Source of the DNA: JAHCHG01 sp041394845
Lineage (GTDB): Bacteria; Acidobacteriota; Blastocatellia; Pyrinomonadales; Pyrinomonadaceae
NCBI GenBank assembly: GCA_041394845.1
Contig: JAWKHL010000001.1
Coordinates: 1,798,001 to 1,862,000 of the forward strand
DNA length: 64,000 nt
Reading direction: 5' to 3'
Shown here: positions 26,623-35,579 of the stretch, in pieces
Position numbering within the stretch: the stretch's first letter is position 1
Layout: each line of letters begins with the position of its first letter
Notes under the pieces: generated by a model
What the model was told of the DNA's origin: nothing
The model's input: only the letters and a program-made list of their open reading frames with translations
Database searches by the model: none
Position numbers and translations under genes: made by a program

Positions 26623-29402
26623 CATTTGATCGGCTTGCCTTCGTTATCCAAAATAACGATTTCGCCCAAGTTCAGATCGCGGATGCCGGCCTCGATCTTC
26701 GACAGATCACCGACCAGAAGCAACGAGGTTCCCTCGGGTTTGGCGTATTTGGAGGCCGTGGAGTTGGCCTCGGTCAGGCTGACTTTGGCCCATTCGTCCG
26801 GTTCGCGCTGGAGTTCCGCCATCGGCAACTCCTGAAGCCAGAGCGTAATGATCTGCTGGGCGATGCCTCCGTAGGATTCGAACTGTTGCGCGTACCCCCG
26901 GATCTTGCCCAAACGGGCCGTTTCCAGTTCTTTGGACGAGATCGGTTTTTCTCCGGCGATGTTCTTCAGTTCGCGCATGAATTCGACCGCCGACTCCTTG
27001 GTTTTGTCGGTCTGCACCCCGCCCGAAGCGATCAAAACCCCGCCTTTGGAAAATTGGTTCGGGAAAGCGAAAACCCCGTACGAATATCCCTTGTCCTCGC
27101 GCAGATTGAGATTGAGCCGGGTTCCGAAACCGCCGCCGTAAACCGCATTGGCGATCGTCAGCGAGTAATAATCATCGGATTTGCGCGGAGGAGCGGGCAA
27201 AATGTGATTGATCACGGTTTGCGCCGCATCCTGTCTGTCAACCAGATAAACCTTGCCGGTCCCCATTTGTTTGGGTTCGGGAATGGAAACCGCCGGAGCC
27301 GCGCCGCCCGACCAGGAACCGAAATGCCGGCGGGCCAGGTCGGTCGCTTCCGACAAGGTCACATCGCCGACAAAAACCAGACTCGAACTTCCCGGCTTCC
27401 AATAGGTTTCGTGGTAACGAGCCAGATCTTCGCGGGTGATGGATTGGACCGTTCCCGGCAATCCCCCGACCGGTCGTCCATAGGGATGATCGGCGCCGAA
27501 GGCCAGCATATAGGCGACCCGGTTGGCCACCGCATTGGGATTGTTGGCCGCCTGCGCCAAACCGTCGAGGGCCTGTTTCTTTTCCTTGTCGAATTCATCG
27601 GCCGGAAATGACGGATTTCTGACGACATCGGCCAGCACTTCGAGCGAGGGATTGAGATTCCGTTTGAGAACTTCAAGAGAAACGCCGGATGATTCTCTTC
27701 CGGTTCCTCCGCCGAGACCGGTCCCCAGATTCCCCAGCGTTTCGTCGATCTGGAGGGCGTTGCGGGTCTTGGTTCCTCGCCGCATGACCCGGTTGGTCAG
27801 CGATGCCAGACCGCTTTTGGCCGAAGGATCGGCGACGCTCCCGGCCCGCGTTCCGAAAGCCACGGCCACCTTCGGAAGCTCGGGGATCTCGACCACGTAA
27901 ATGTCCATTCCGTTATCCAGCTTGGCGGTTTTCACTTCCGGGGCCTTAAAGGGTTTGTCCACTCCGAGCGGCGGTTCCTTGGTCCGGTCGATGGCCACCT
28001 TGGACGGGCGGCCCGATTCTTCCGGCGTAAACCGGATGAGGGCCCGGTTTTTGGTGTTGAGATAAGTATTGACGGCAGTTTTGAGGCTGTCGATGGTAAC
28101 GTTGCGATGGCGGGCCAGATCCTTTTCGAACATACCGGGGTCGCCCAGAAAAGTGTTGTATTGATTGAGCAGATCGGATTTTCCGCCGAAACCGCCGATC
28201 CTTTCCAGACCGGCAATAAAATTGAACTCCCATTTGGTTTTCGCCCGGTCGAGTTCCTCTTTGGTCGGCCCCTCTTTGGCCAGTTTGGCGATCTCGTCGG
28301 TGATGATCCCCTCGATCTCCCTCATGTCGGCTCCGGGACGGGCGGTCGCCCAAAGCGCGAAGCCTCCCGCCAGCGGTTGTCCTCCGCCGAAAGCGTTGAC
28401 ATCGGTCGCCAGTTGCCGGTCGTAGATCAGAGCCTTGTTGAGCCGCGCCGAAAGCCCGTCGGTCAGGATGGTCGCGACCAGTTCGAGTTCGGCGTCGCCG
28501 GGATCGAAATAAGCCGGGCCGTGCCACCCGAAATAGGTGCGAGCCAGCGGAACCCGGTCGCTGACCTCGACGATCTTCTCGCCGTCGAGTTTCGGGACTC
28601 CCTTTACCGGGCGATCCAAGGCCGGACCGGCCGGGATCGTTCCGAAATATTTTTCGACCAGTTTTTTGGTCTCGGCGACGTCGAAATCCCCGGCGACGAC
28701 CAAGGACAGGTTGTTGGGCGTATAGTATTTGCGGAAAAACTCGCGGACATCATCCTCGGTGGCGGCGGTCAGATCCTCGTGCGAACCGATGACCGTATGC
28801 TGATAGGGATGCCCGAGCGGATACATCGCTTCGCCGAGAAGTTTGTACCAGCGTCCGTAAGGTTGATTTTCCAACCCCTGCCGACGCTCATTTTTGACGA
28901 CCGCCCGCTGATTGTCGAGGTTTTCCCTGGTCAGAGCCTCGGGCAATGTCGCCAACCGGTCGGATTCCACCCACAAAAGGTTTTCCAGATTCCCCGACGG
29001 AACGGTGGCGAAATAATTGGTCCGGTCCTGATTGGTCGTTCCGTTGACCCCGCCGACCAGAAGATTGGCCCCGGCCGCCTCGACGTATTCAAGATAATCG
29101 CGGCTGGCGTTTTTCGACCCTTGGAACATCATATGTTCGAACAGATGGGCGAAACCGGTGCGGCCTGCGACCTCGTTGGCCGAACCGACGTGGAACCATT
29201 GATTGACGTGAACGATCGGCAATTTGCGGTCAACGTGGAGGATGACCTGCAAACCGTTGGGCAAAGTGTATTTTTCAAACTCGATCTTGGGTGCCGAACT
29301 CTGCGCCCCGCTCTGGGCCCGGGCCGCCAAGGATAACAGCGGCGAGAGCATCAAAAGGGCGACAAAATTCAAACAAACCAGTTGTTTGGCAAATCCTTTC
29401 AT
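26622..29402 (-). CDS. M16 family zinc metalloprotease, two-domain
   Basis: 926 residues with a signal peptide. The zinc site is HLFEH in GFAHLFEHMMFQGS, with the downstream acidic residue in NLDNQRAVVKNERRQ. The second half (from about 480) is a degenerate M16 domain without HxxEH, containing the R/Y-type SYGVFAFPNQF region. Family members are pitrilysin-like clamshell peptidases that degrade short peptides in the periplasm. Confidence 0.93.
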   Translation of the reverse strand: MKGFAKQLVCLNFVALLMLSPLLSLAARAQSGAQSSAPKIEFEKYTLPNGLQVILHVDRKLPIVHVNQWFHVGSANEVAGRTGFAHLFEHMMFQGSKNASRDYLEYVEAAGANLLVGGVNGTTNQDRTNYFATVPSGNLENLLWVESDRLATLPEALTRENLDNQRAVVKNERRQGLENQPYGRWYKLLGEAMYPLGHPYQHTVIGSHEDLTAATEDDVREFFRKYYTPNNLSLVVAGDFDVAETKKLVEKYFGTIPAGPALDRPVKGVPKLDGEKIVEVSDRVPLARTYFGWHGPAYFDPGDAELELVATILTDGLSARLNKALIYDRQLATDVNAFGGGQPLAGGFALWATARPGADMREIEGIITDEIAKLAKEGPTKEELDRAKTKWEFNFIAGLERIGGFGGKSDLLNQYNTFLGDPGMFEKDLARHRNVTIDSLKTAVNTYLNTKNRALIRFTPEESGRPSKVAIDRTKEPPLGVDKPFKAPEVKTAKLDNGMDIYVVEIPELPKVAVAFGTRAGSVADPSAKSGLASLTNRVMRRGTKTRNALQIDETLGNLGTGLGGGTGRESSGVSLEVLKRNLNPSLEVLADVVRNPSFPADEFDKEKKQALDGLAQAANNPNAVANRVAYMLAFGADHPYGRPVGGLPGTVQSITREDLARYHETYWKPGSSSLVFVGDVTLSEATDLARRHFGSWSGGAAPAVSIPEPKQMGTGKVYLVDRQDAAQTVINHILPAPPRKSDDYYSLTIANAVYGGGFGTRLNLNLREDKGYSYGVFAFPNQFSKGGVLIASGGVQTDKTKESAVEFMRELKNIAGEKPISSKELETARLGKIRGYAQQFESYGGIAQQIITLWLQELPMAELQREPDEWAKVSLTEANSTASKYAKPEGTSLLLVGDLSKIEAGIRDLNLGEIVILDNEGKPIK

Positions 29403-29657
29403 AATTTCTCCTTAAACTTTTTTGACGGAAAGTTGGCTGAACCTGAGTTTTCCCGAATTTTTCCGGGGGTTTGAAAAACCCGGGTCTTTTTTTCGGTAAA
29501 CTCAATGACTTATTGGTTTTTTACTTCCAAAACCATGGAAATGTTTCAAGAAAATTCCGCTCTGAGGTTTTTGACCAATTTTTTTGACTATCAGGTTCTT
29601 TGTAGTAAATTATTTATGAAAAACCGGATAAATATTTTCGAAGAGCGGTGAGCGAAT

Positions 29658-30446
29658 ATGTGGATCTGTCAAAAATGCCGAAACGAAAATGACCCCAATT
29701 TCAATTTCTGTTGGAGTTGCGGCCAACCAAAAAAAATGCCAATGGCGGAGGAAAAGCCATTAGCCCAAAAGGTAAAACCTCCCGAAAAACTTGCTGATCC
29801 ATCCCCGCCGCCCGATTATCCTTCGGAAGTCGAGCGGAAAATTCCCCCGGTTCTTCAGACGATAAAAAAAGATCCGCCCGAAGAAACTCCGCCGCCCGAA
29901 CCGATTCACCGAACGATTCCGAGAGTCAGGGTAACAATGGAAACGGAAACGCCGGTCCAACCCCCTTCGCCAAAAAAGGAAGAACCGTTCGTCGCGGAAA
30001 AATCTTTGAAAGAGAAAACACCGGAACCTCCGACACAAGAATCCGTTGAAACTCCGCCCGAAATTCATCAAACCGATCCGATCATCGTCCCGCCGCCGAC
30101 CACAATTACGGCCCGGGAACCGGAGCTTTTTTCGACCTTTATCCCCGAAGCAAACCGGACCTCGGCTCAAACCGGAAACGGAGACGACCGCCAGAAAGAC
30201 TTTTTTATCATCGGCGTCCGCCTGCTCGGCCTCGCCTTCATTTTTCTGTTTCTGACCGGATTGCCCGAACTCGCAACACTGATCTATTCGACCTTTTTCA
30301 AGGCTCCGGCCGAAACCGCCGGATTGCTTGAAACCTTCAAAAATGTCCTTCTTTTTCCGCTGGCCAAAATGCTGTTTTACCTGATCCTCGGAGTCTACTT
30401 CATCGCCGGGGGCAAATTGCTGATCCGGCTTCTCCCGAACGCTTAA
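29658..30446 (+). CDS. Zinc-ribbon membrane protein with proline-rich linker
   Basis: 262 residues. Residues 1-25 form a zinc ribbon (WICQKCRNENDPNFNFCWSCG). A long Pro/Glu-rich linker (about 30-175) follows and two membrane helices end the protein (FIIGVRLLGLAFIFLFLTGL and LAKMLFYLILGVYFIAGG). Function unknown; the zinc ribbon would face the cytoplasm. A GTG-containing GAGCGGTGAGCG precedes the ATG. Confidence 0.8.
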   Translation: MWICQKCRNENDPNFNFCWSCGQPKKMPMAEEKPLAQKVKPPEKLADPSPPPDYPSEVERKIPPVLQTIKKDPPEETPPPEPIHRTIPRVRVTMETETPVQPPSPKKEEPFVAEKSLKEKTPEPPTQESVETPPEIHQTDPIIVPPPTTITAREPELFSTFIPEANRTSAQTGNGDDRQKDFFIIGVRLLGLAFIFLFLTGLPELATLIYSTFFKAPAETAGLLETFKNVLLFPLAKMLFYLILGVYFIAGGKLLIRLLPNA

Positions 30447-30455
30447 AACCCTTTC

Positions 30456-30528
30456 AGTGGTCGGTGGTCGGTGGTCGGTGGTCAGAAAAGAAGGCTAGAC
30501 CGGTAAATGAATGACACTGACCACCGAC
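30456..30528. repeat. Heptamer-repeat hairpin (GTGGTCG type)
   Basis: Four units of GTGGTCG/GTGGTCA at 30456-30484 face one inverted copy CTGACCACCGAC at 30517-30528. The unit sequence differs from the GGATTTT family but the 7-bp period is the same. Confidence 0.75.
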
Positions 30529-30609
30529 AAAAGTCTTCCCCGCCGCCCGGATTGAATCCCCCGAAACTTGACACTTTCCCTTTAAAGACGCATCATTGGT
30601 TTTTATCTT

Positions 30610-30660
30610 TCGTGGTGAGTTACAGCAACTTGCGACCACGTTAAATAATCAGCTAAACAG
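30610..30660 (+). promoter_or_regulatory. SAM-II-like riboswitch aptamer
   Basis: Stem CGTGG (30611-30615) with CCACG (30636-30640) encloses a loop containing CTTGC, followed by ACGTTAAATAAT and GCTAAACA (30652-30659), the layout and conserved bases of SAM-II aptamers. It precedes a methionine-synthesis gene and an intrinsic terminator. The expected pseudoknot pairing between loop and 3' strand is weaker by eye than in alphaproteobacterial examples, so SAM-II assignment is probable, not proven. Confidence 0.6.
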
Positions 30661-30688
30661 CCCGTTCGACACATTATTTTCAAGAATT

Positions 30689-30719
30689 CTCGCGTTGTTT
30701 AGCACGCGGGATTTTTTTT
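30689..30719 (+). terminator. Riboswitch-coupled intrinsic terminator
   Basis: Stem CTCGCGT (30689-30695) with ACGCGGG (30704-30710), loop TGTTTAGC, then eight T. It ends 9 nt before the start codon. The loop is the exact complement of GCTAAACA in the aptamer, so it can only pair with that element when the aptamer is unfolded. Confidence 0.85.
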
Positions 30720-30728
30720 ATTCATTTT

Positions 30729-32627
30729 ATGAAAAACTTCAGAGAGATTTTGGATAACGACAGCGTTTACGTGTTTGACGGCGCGGTCGGAACAAGGTTC
30801 TACGACAAAGGCATTTATATCAACCGATCTTACGACGAACTGTGCCTGACGATGCCCGATCTGGTTCGCGAGGTTCACGAAGAATACGTCCGGGCGGGAG
30901 CCGACATCATCGAGACCAACACCTTCGGCGCAACCCGGCACAAACTCCGACAGCATTCGCTTGAAAACCAACTTCAGGAGATAAACCGGTCGGCCGCCCG
31001 TCTGGCCCGTCAGGCGGCCGGCGAGGATGTTTTCGTGGCCGGAGCCATCGGCCCGCTGGACTTGCGGATCGAACCCTACGGCCCGACTTCTTTTGACGAA
31101 GCCAAAGAGATGTTTTCCGAACAGGTCCGGGCGCTGCTTGAAGGCGGTGTCGATTTGTTCATTCTGGAAACCTTTTCCGATCTGGCCGAAATTCAACAGG
31201 CGATCCGGGCCGTCCGGGAAAACTGCGATCTTCCGATCGCCGCCCAGATCACCATTCAAACCGACGGCAAGACGGTTTTCGGCGCTTCGCCCGAGGTTTT
31301 CACCAAAAGGCTCGACGAATGGGGAGCCGACATCATCGGGGTCAATTGCGGGGTCGGCCCGACCCACATTTTGAGCGCGCTGGAAGAGATGCGCGAATTT
31401 ACCGACAAAAGGCTTTCGGGTCAACCCAACGCCGGACTTCCGCGCGACGTTCAGGGCCGCCAGTTCTATATGTGTTCGCCGGAATACATGTCAAAATTCG
31501 CCAAACGCTTTATCAAGGCCGGAGCGAAATTCGTCGGCGGTTGTTGCGGAACCACCCCCAAACACATCAAATTGATGGCCGACGCCGTCCGGGCGATCAG
31601 TCCCCGGAAGACCCGGAGTTCGGTGAAACAGGAAAACCCGATCAAGATCGTTCTTGAACAAAAACCGCCGGATGTCGAACCGGTTTCTCCGCTGGAGCGC
31701 TCGAACTGGAGCCGCAAGGTCGCCCTCGGCGAATTCGTCACCTCGGTCGAGGTTTTGCCGCCCAAAGGAGTCACGGCGGAAAAAACGCTCTCCAACATCA
31801 GTCTCCTCAAAGAAGCCGGGGTCGATGCCGTCAATATCCCCGACGGCCCGAGGGCGCAAACCCGGATGAGCGCTCAGGCGACGGCCATTCTGGTCGAACA
31901 GAAACTCGGCATCGAGACCGTCCTCCATTACTGCTGTCGCGACCGGAATCTTCTGGGGATGATGTCGGACCTGCTCGGCGCGGCCGCCCTCGGACTTCAT
32001 AATCTCTTGATCATCACCGGCGATCCGCCGAAAATGGGGCCTTACCCGGATGCGACGGCCGTTTTCGATATCGATTCGATCGGCCTGACAAACATGGTCA
32101 ACAAACTCAATCACGGCCTCGATCTGGGCAACAACCCGATCGGTCAGCCGACCGCCTTTTCGATCGGCGTCGGAGTCAATCCCGGCGCCATCAATCTCGA
32201 AGAAGAGATCCGCCGGTTCGAATGGAAGGTCGAGGCCGGTGCCGAATACGCCATCACTCAGCCGGTCTATGATACGGAACAATTGCGGGAATTCATGGAC
32301 AAGACCTCGCATCTCAACATCCCGATCATCGCCGGGATTTTCCCGCTTGTGAGCATCCGCAACGCCGAATTTATGCACAACGAGGTGCCGGGCGTCCGGG
32401 TGACGAAAGAGATTTTGGAAAGGATGCGCAAGGCCTCGGACATTTCCAAGGAATACGCCCGCGAAGAGGGTTTGCAGATCGCCCGCGAATCGCTTCTCGA
32501 GGTCCGCGATCTGATCAAAGGCGTCCAGGTATCGGCCCCGTTCGGAAACGTCAAATATGCCCTGCAGGTCTTCGAAGTCCTCGACGAGTTCCGGGAAAAA
32601 AATGACAGGAATCTCAATCCCGCCTGA
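30729..32627 (+). CDS. Bifunctional homocysteine S-methyltransferase / methylenetetrahydrofolate reductase
   Basis: 632 residues in two domains. The first (1-about 300) is a homocysteine methyltransferase barrel: FDGAVGTRFYDKG, ETNTFGATRHKL and zinc cysteines including GGCCGTTPKH. The second (about 335-620) is MTHFR: SVEVLPPKG, NIPDGPRAQTRMS, LHYCCRDRN, ITGDPPKMGPYPDATAV. This is the YitJ-like arrangement that makes methyl-folate and passes methyl groups to homocysteine. The SAM-II-like riboswitch ahead fits end-product control. Confidence 0.95.
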   Translation: MKNFREILDNDSVYVFDGAVGTRFYDKGIYINRSYDELCLTMPDLVREVHEEYVRAGADIIETNTFGATRHKLRQHSLENQLQEINRSAARLARQAAGEDVFVAGAIGPLDLRIEPYGPTSFDEAKEMFSEQVRALLEGGVDLFILETFSDLAEIQQAIRAVRENCDLPIAAQITIQTDGKTVFGASPEVFTKRLDEWGADIIGVNCGVGPTHILSALEEMREFTDKRLSGQPNAGLPRDVQGRQFYMCSPEYMSKFAKRFIKAGAKFVGGCCGTTPKHIKLMADAVRAISPRKTRSSVKQENPIKIVLEQKPPDVEPVSPLERSNWSRKVALGEFVTSVEVLPPKGVTAEKTLSNISLLKEAGVDAVNIPDGPRAQTRMSAQATAILVEQKLGIETVLHYCCRDRNLLGMMSDLLGAAALGLHNLLIITGDPPKMGPYPDATAVFDIDSIGLTNMVNKLNHGLDLGNNPIGQPTAFSIGVGVNPGAINLEEEIRRFEWKVEAGAEYAITQPVYDTEQLREFMDKTSHLNIPIIAGIFPLVSIRNAEFMHNEVPGVRVTKEILERMRKASDISKEYAREEGLQIARESLLEVRDLIKGVQVSAPFGNVKYALQVFEVLDEFREKNDRNLNPA

Positions 32628-32661
32628 GGCTGACTTCCCGGCAATTTCATTTTTTTGAAAG

Positions 32662-32717
32662 CCGAATGGTAAAGCCGCAAATTTGGGGATTCGATTTTTT
32701 TCGGCTTTACCATTCGG
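32662..32717. repeat. Perfect 16-bp inverted repeat
   Basis: CCGAATGGTAAAGCCG at 32662-32677 is exactly inverted at 32702-32717 around a 24-nt loop. It follows the methionine gene by 35 bp; no T-run follows, so it is a hairpin rather than a classical terminator. Confidence 0.8.
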
Positions 32718-32891
32718 TAAGCGCCCCTTAATTTCGTTCGGAAAACATCCGAATAATCAGTCTTTTCGTGGCAAAAAAAGAAGATTCTTACCGTCCATTT
32801 GACCAAAGTGTCCAAAAAAAAGCGCGGCAACTTAACGGAAATAAAATAAATCCTAAAAATTTCTCTTCCCCAAAATAAAAAACGAGGCAAA

Positions 32892-33320
32892 TTGATGAAA
32901 ATTCTGACAATTTTAATGACGCTGTTTTCTTTGACGGTCTTTGCAACGGTCGGTGACGGCGAATTTCGCAACTCCTCCGGCAACACCATCGGCTATCTGA
33001 AATCGGACGGTTCGGTTCGCAATTCTTCGGGCAACACGATCGGTTATTTCAAGGACAACGGCGATGTCCGCAACTCTTCCGGCAACACCATCGGCTCGAT
33101 CGAAAGCAACGGCGACATTCGAAATTCCTCGGGCAACACCATCGGCAAGGTGACTTCGAGCGGAGATGTCCGCAATTCTTCGGGCAACACCATCGGCAAG
33201 GTGACCTCGAGCGGAGATGTTCGCAACGCCAGCGGCAACACGATCGGCTACACCCGCGGAAACATTTCTCAGGCTCAGGCGGCCGCTTTTTATTTTTTCT
33301 TTTTCTCCGATCTGCTTTGA
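32892..33320 (+). CDS. Exported 17-residue-repeat protein, beta-flower-like
   Basis: 142 residues. A signal peptide (ILTILMTLFSLTVFATVG) is followed by six tandem copies of a 17-residue unit, VRNSSGNTIGxxxxxGD, with only the five middle residues varying. The pattern matches the five-fold beta-flower repeat proteins known from Bacteroidota (recalled from family knowledge, not checked). It ends in a Phe-rich tail (AFYFFFFSDLL). The DNA is a 51-bp tandem repeat, so copy number could change between strains. Confidence 0.82.
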   Translation: MMKILTILMTLFSLTVFATVGDGEFRNSSGNTIGYLKSDGSVRNSSGNTIGYFKDNGDVRNSSGNTIGSIESNGDIRNSSGNTIGKVTSSGDVRNSSGNTIGKVTSSGDVRNASGNTIGYTRGNISQAQAAAFYFFFFSDLL

Positions 33321-33337
33321 ACCGAGTCTTTTCAAAG

Positions 33338-33383
33338 AAAAAAATGTCCGGGCCGGCTTGACGTGCGTCAAGCCGGCCCGGAC
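33338..33383 (-). terminator. Strong GC-rich intrinsic terminator
   Basis: GTCCGGGCCGGCTTGACG at 33346-33363 is perfectly inverted at 33366-33383 with a 2-nt loop. On the minus strand it is followed by TTTTTTTC, so it ends the sigma-like gene upstream (33470-33859). It may also stop plus-strand transcripts from the repeat gene 26 bp before it. Confidence 0.85.
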
Positions 33384-33469
33384 CGATCGCTCGTTCCCCC
33401 CGGACGACCGATCAGAAACGTTTTTTTCGAAACCTCAAAAAACCCAAATTTGCGGCCCCGAAAGACCTC

Positions 33470-33859
33470 TTAAAAGGTTCCTACCGTCAGAACCCTCTTA
33501 TGCCCCGCCAATCGGAAGAGCCGACGACAGGCAATATAGGTGATAAAACGGATCTCGCTTCCATCAAAATTGATAAAATCACCCGCGTATTTTCGAATAT
33601 CACGAAAAATTGCCAAAACCTCTCTTTCGGTTTCTTCCTTGGAGAAAGTGAATTTTTCAGAAATGGTCCAGATCAGATCCTGATAAGTATCGACGCATTC
33701 TCTGAGAGCCGCCCGATCATTCCTGGCCAATCTCGGCAAAATTTCTTTTCGTTTTTTCCCCAAAGAACTTAAATCCGTTTCTCCGTAAGTAGGGTTTTGA
33801 ACTCGTTCCGTGAACGGAAACAGGTCACATTGATAATTTATGTACAAAGGGTTTGACAT
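33470..33859 (-). CDS. Short sigma-70-like protein, region 2 only
   Basis: 129 residues. The middle resembles ECF sigma region 2 (RNDRAALRECVDTYQDLIWTISEKFTFSKEETE, then AIFRDIRKYAGDF and RFITYIACRRLF). No region 4 DNA-binding helix follows before the stop, so it is shorter than any complete ECF factor. It may be a remnant or a region-2-only regulator. No Shine-Dalgarno is visible ahead of the ATG. Confidence 0.6.
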   Translation of the reverse strand: MSNPLYINYQCDLFPFTERVQNPTYGETDLSSLGKKRKEILPRLARNDRAALRECVDTYQDLIWTISEKFTFSKEETEREVLAIFRDIRKYAGDFINFDGSEIRFITYIACRRLFRLAGHKRVLTVGTF

Positions 33860-33956
33860 ATTTTAATACATTTTAACACTTTTTTTTAAACCAAAAAGGT
33901 CCTTTTTGATTTAAGAGCAAACCCTGTGCCAGCTTTTTTGAATTTTTTTCGGAATT

Positions 33957-34247
33957 TTAGCGACGGGGAAAATCAATTATTTTGATCACACCGGGCTGGA
34001 AATTTTCGGGATTCGGCGAGGGAGGAGTAACCAGGGTGAATTTATGATTGAATATCTCGGTTTTGGGGGTCTGAGAGAAAGGAAAATCCTGCCATTCGTA
34101 ACACACAACCGCGCCGTCATCAAATTTGTAGTTGATCTGAATATAATTTTCCTGATGGGTGATCGTCTCATCAAAAACTATCCGGTTCAAATTATCTTCG
34201 ATGATCAGTTGGGCGTACTCTTCGGCATTAGGTTCGTTTTTCTTCAT
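33957..34247 (-). CDS. Hypothetical protein
   Basis: 96 residues, no signal or membrane segment. A small beta-rich protein (NYIQINYKFDDGAVVCYEWQDF). Not recognised. Oriented with the sigma-like gene. Confidence 0.55.
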   Translation of the reverse strand: MKKNEPNAEEYAQLIIEDNLNRIVFDETITHQENYIQINYKFDDGAVVCYEWQDFPFSQTPKTEIFNHKFTLVTPPSPNPENFQPGVIKIIDFPRR

Positions 34248-34418
34248 TTTCGGCTAATGATTATCTCCGGACTCGAATTACTCTTGATTGGCTATTATGA
34301 CAAAAAAAAATTCCATCGCAAAATACGTTTTCGTTTTTTATCCATCGTTTAACCTTCGGCGATACGGTTACTTAAAAATTGAAGAACCGAGCTGTTATTC
34401 GGCTCTTAAAACTTTCCT

Positions 34419-35381
34419 TCATGGAATCAGAACGATTTTCCCAAAGGCCTTGTTTTCGATCACATTGCGGTGGGCGCGGGCCGCTTCCGCCAGAGGTATT
34501 CGGCTGCCGACCACCGGTTTGAGAAAACCTTCGGACAAACCTTTGAAAATGTTCTCATTGATCTCCAGCATCTCATCCGCCGGGGCGTTAAAGAGCGACA
34601 TCCCGAATATCGAAGCGTCTTTGGTCATTGCCAGCCGGGGGTTGAAATCCAGCGAACCCCGGTTCCCGATGACGGTGATCCGGCCGAACATCTTCAAAAT
34701 GTCAAAATCCTTTTCAAGATTGACGTTGGCCAGCATCTCCAGAATTATTTCGACTCCCGAACCGCCGGTCGCCTCCCTGATCTTTTGAAGGTAATTGTCC
34801 GCCGAATGATCGAAAACAAGATCCGCCCCCTGATCTTTAACCAGTTCTTTTCCTTCATCGGAACCGGCCGTTCCGATGACTTTCAGGCCCGCATTTTTTG
34901 CCCATTGGATCGAGGCGAGGCCGACGCCGCCCGAGGCCCCGTGAACCAAAACCGTCTCTCCCTTCCGGCCCTTCGCCTTTTGGAAAAGCGCCCGAAAAGC
35001 GGTGGCATAGGGAACAAAAACGCCGGCTCCTTCTTCGAAAGACACATTATCGGGCAGGCGATGGAACTGACCCGCTTCGCAAAGGGCGAATTCGGCGTAG
35101 GTTCCGGTTACCGCCCCCGACAGAAAAACCCTCTCGCCGGGTTTTACCTCTTTAACGCTCCCTCCGGTTTTTTCCACTACTCCGGCGGCATCCTTGCCCG
35201 GCGTATAGGGAAGATTCGGTCGAACGGCGTGAATTCCGGATCTGATGTAGGTGTCAACCGGATTGACTCCGGCGGCCTCGATCCTGACCAAAACCTGCGC
35301 CGCTCCCGGTTCCGGGGTCGGGATCTCCTCCAGACTCATCACATCCGACCCTCCGAACCCTCGAACAACTATTGCCTTCAT
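34419..35381 (-). CDS. NADPH:quinone oxidoreductase-like (zeta-crystallin type MDR)
   Basis: 320 residues, MDR fold without structural zinc. NADPH-binding motif HGASGGVGLASIQWAK at about 145; GVNPVDTYIRSG is the usual active-site loop of zeta-crystallin-like reductases. It reduces quinones or enones with NADPH. It is the last gene of the minus-strand redox island starting at the Rrf2 regulator. Confidence 0.9.
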   Translation of the reverse strand: MKAIVVRGFGGSDVMSLEEIPTPEPGAAQVLVRIEAAGVNPVDTYIRSGIHAVRPNLPYTPGKDAAGVVEKTGGSVKEVKPGERVFLSGAVTGTYAEFALCEAGQFHRLPDNVSFEEGAGVFVPYATAFRALFQKAKGRKGETVLVHGASGGVGLASIQWAKNAGLKVIGTAGSDEGKELVKDQGADLVFDHSADNYLQKIREATGGSGVEIILEMLANVNLEKDFDILKMFGRITVIGNRGSLDFNPRLAMTKDASIFGMSLFNAPADEMLEINENIFKGLSEGFLKPVVGSRIPLAEAARAHRNVIENKAFGKIVLIP

Positions 35382-35465
35382 TTTTTCGCCTCCCGAAATG
35401 AAAAAATGTCTCCTGCGATTTTTTCCACAAAACCACAGAAGACATTTTTATTTTCCATTGATTAA

Positions 35466-35579
35466 AAGTATTTTTCGATAACTTTGGCGATCGCTTCGCC
35501 CGCTACCCGTTTTCCGATTTGGCGACCGCTTCGCTGGATACGTATTTTTCAACAACTTTGGCGATCGCTTCGCGCGTTA
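35466..35579. repeat. Duplicated 3' end of the thioredoxin gene
   Basis: A segment encoding the last helix, (E)AIAKVxEKY, occurs twice on the minus strand: inside the gene (35579 to about 35537) and again beyond its stop (about 35506 to 35466), with about 85% identity and in another frame. The outer copy still ends in TAA after EKYF, as an intact thioredoxin would. Confidence 0.7.

Noticed and set aside
28107..29336. 409-codon open frame on the plus strand
   Set aside because: Shadow of the M16 protease gene on the opposite strand.
29461..29510. Hairpin with T-run on the plus strand before the zinc-ribbon gene
   Set aside because: No plus-strand gene lies upstream, and the stem is only 6 bp; not called as a terminator.
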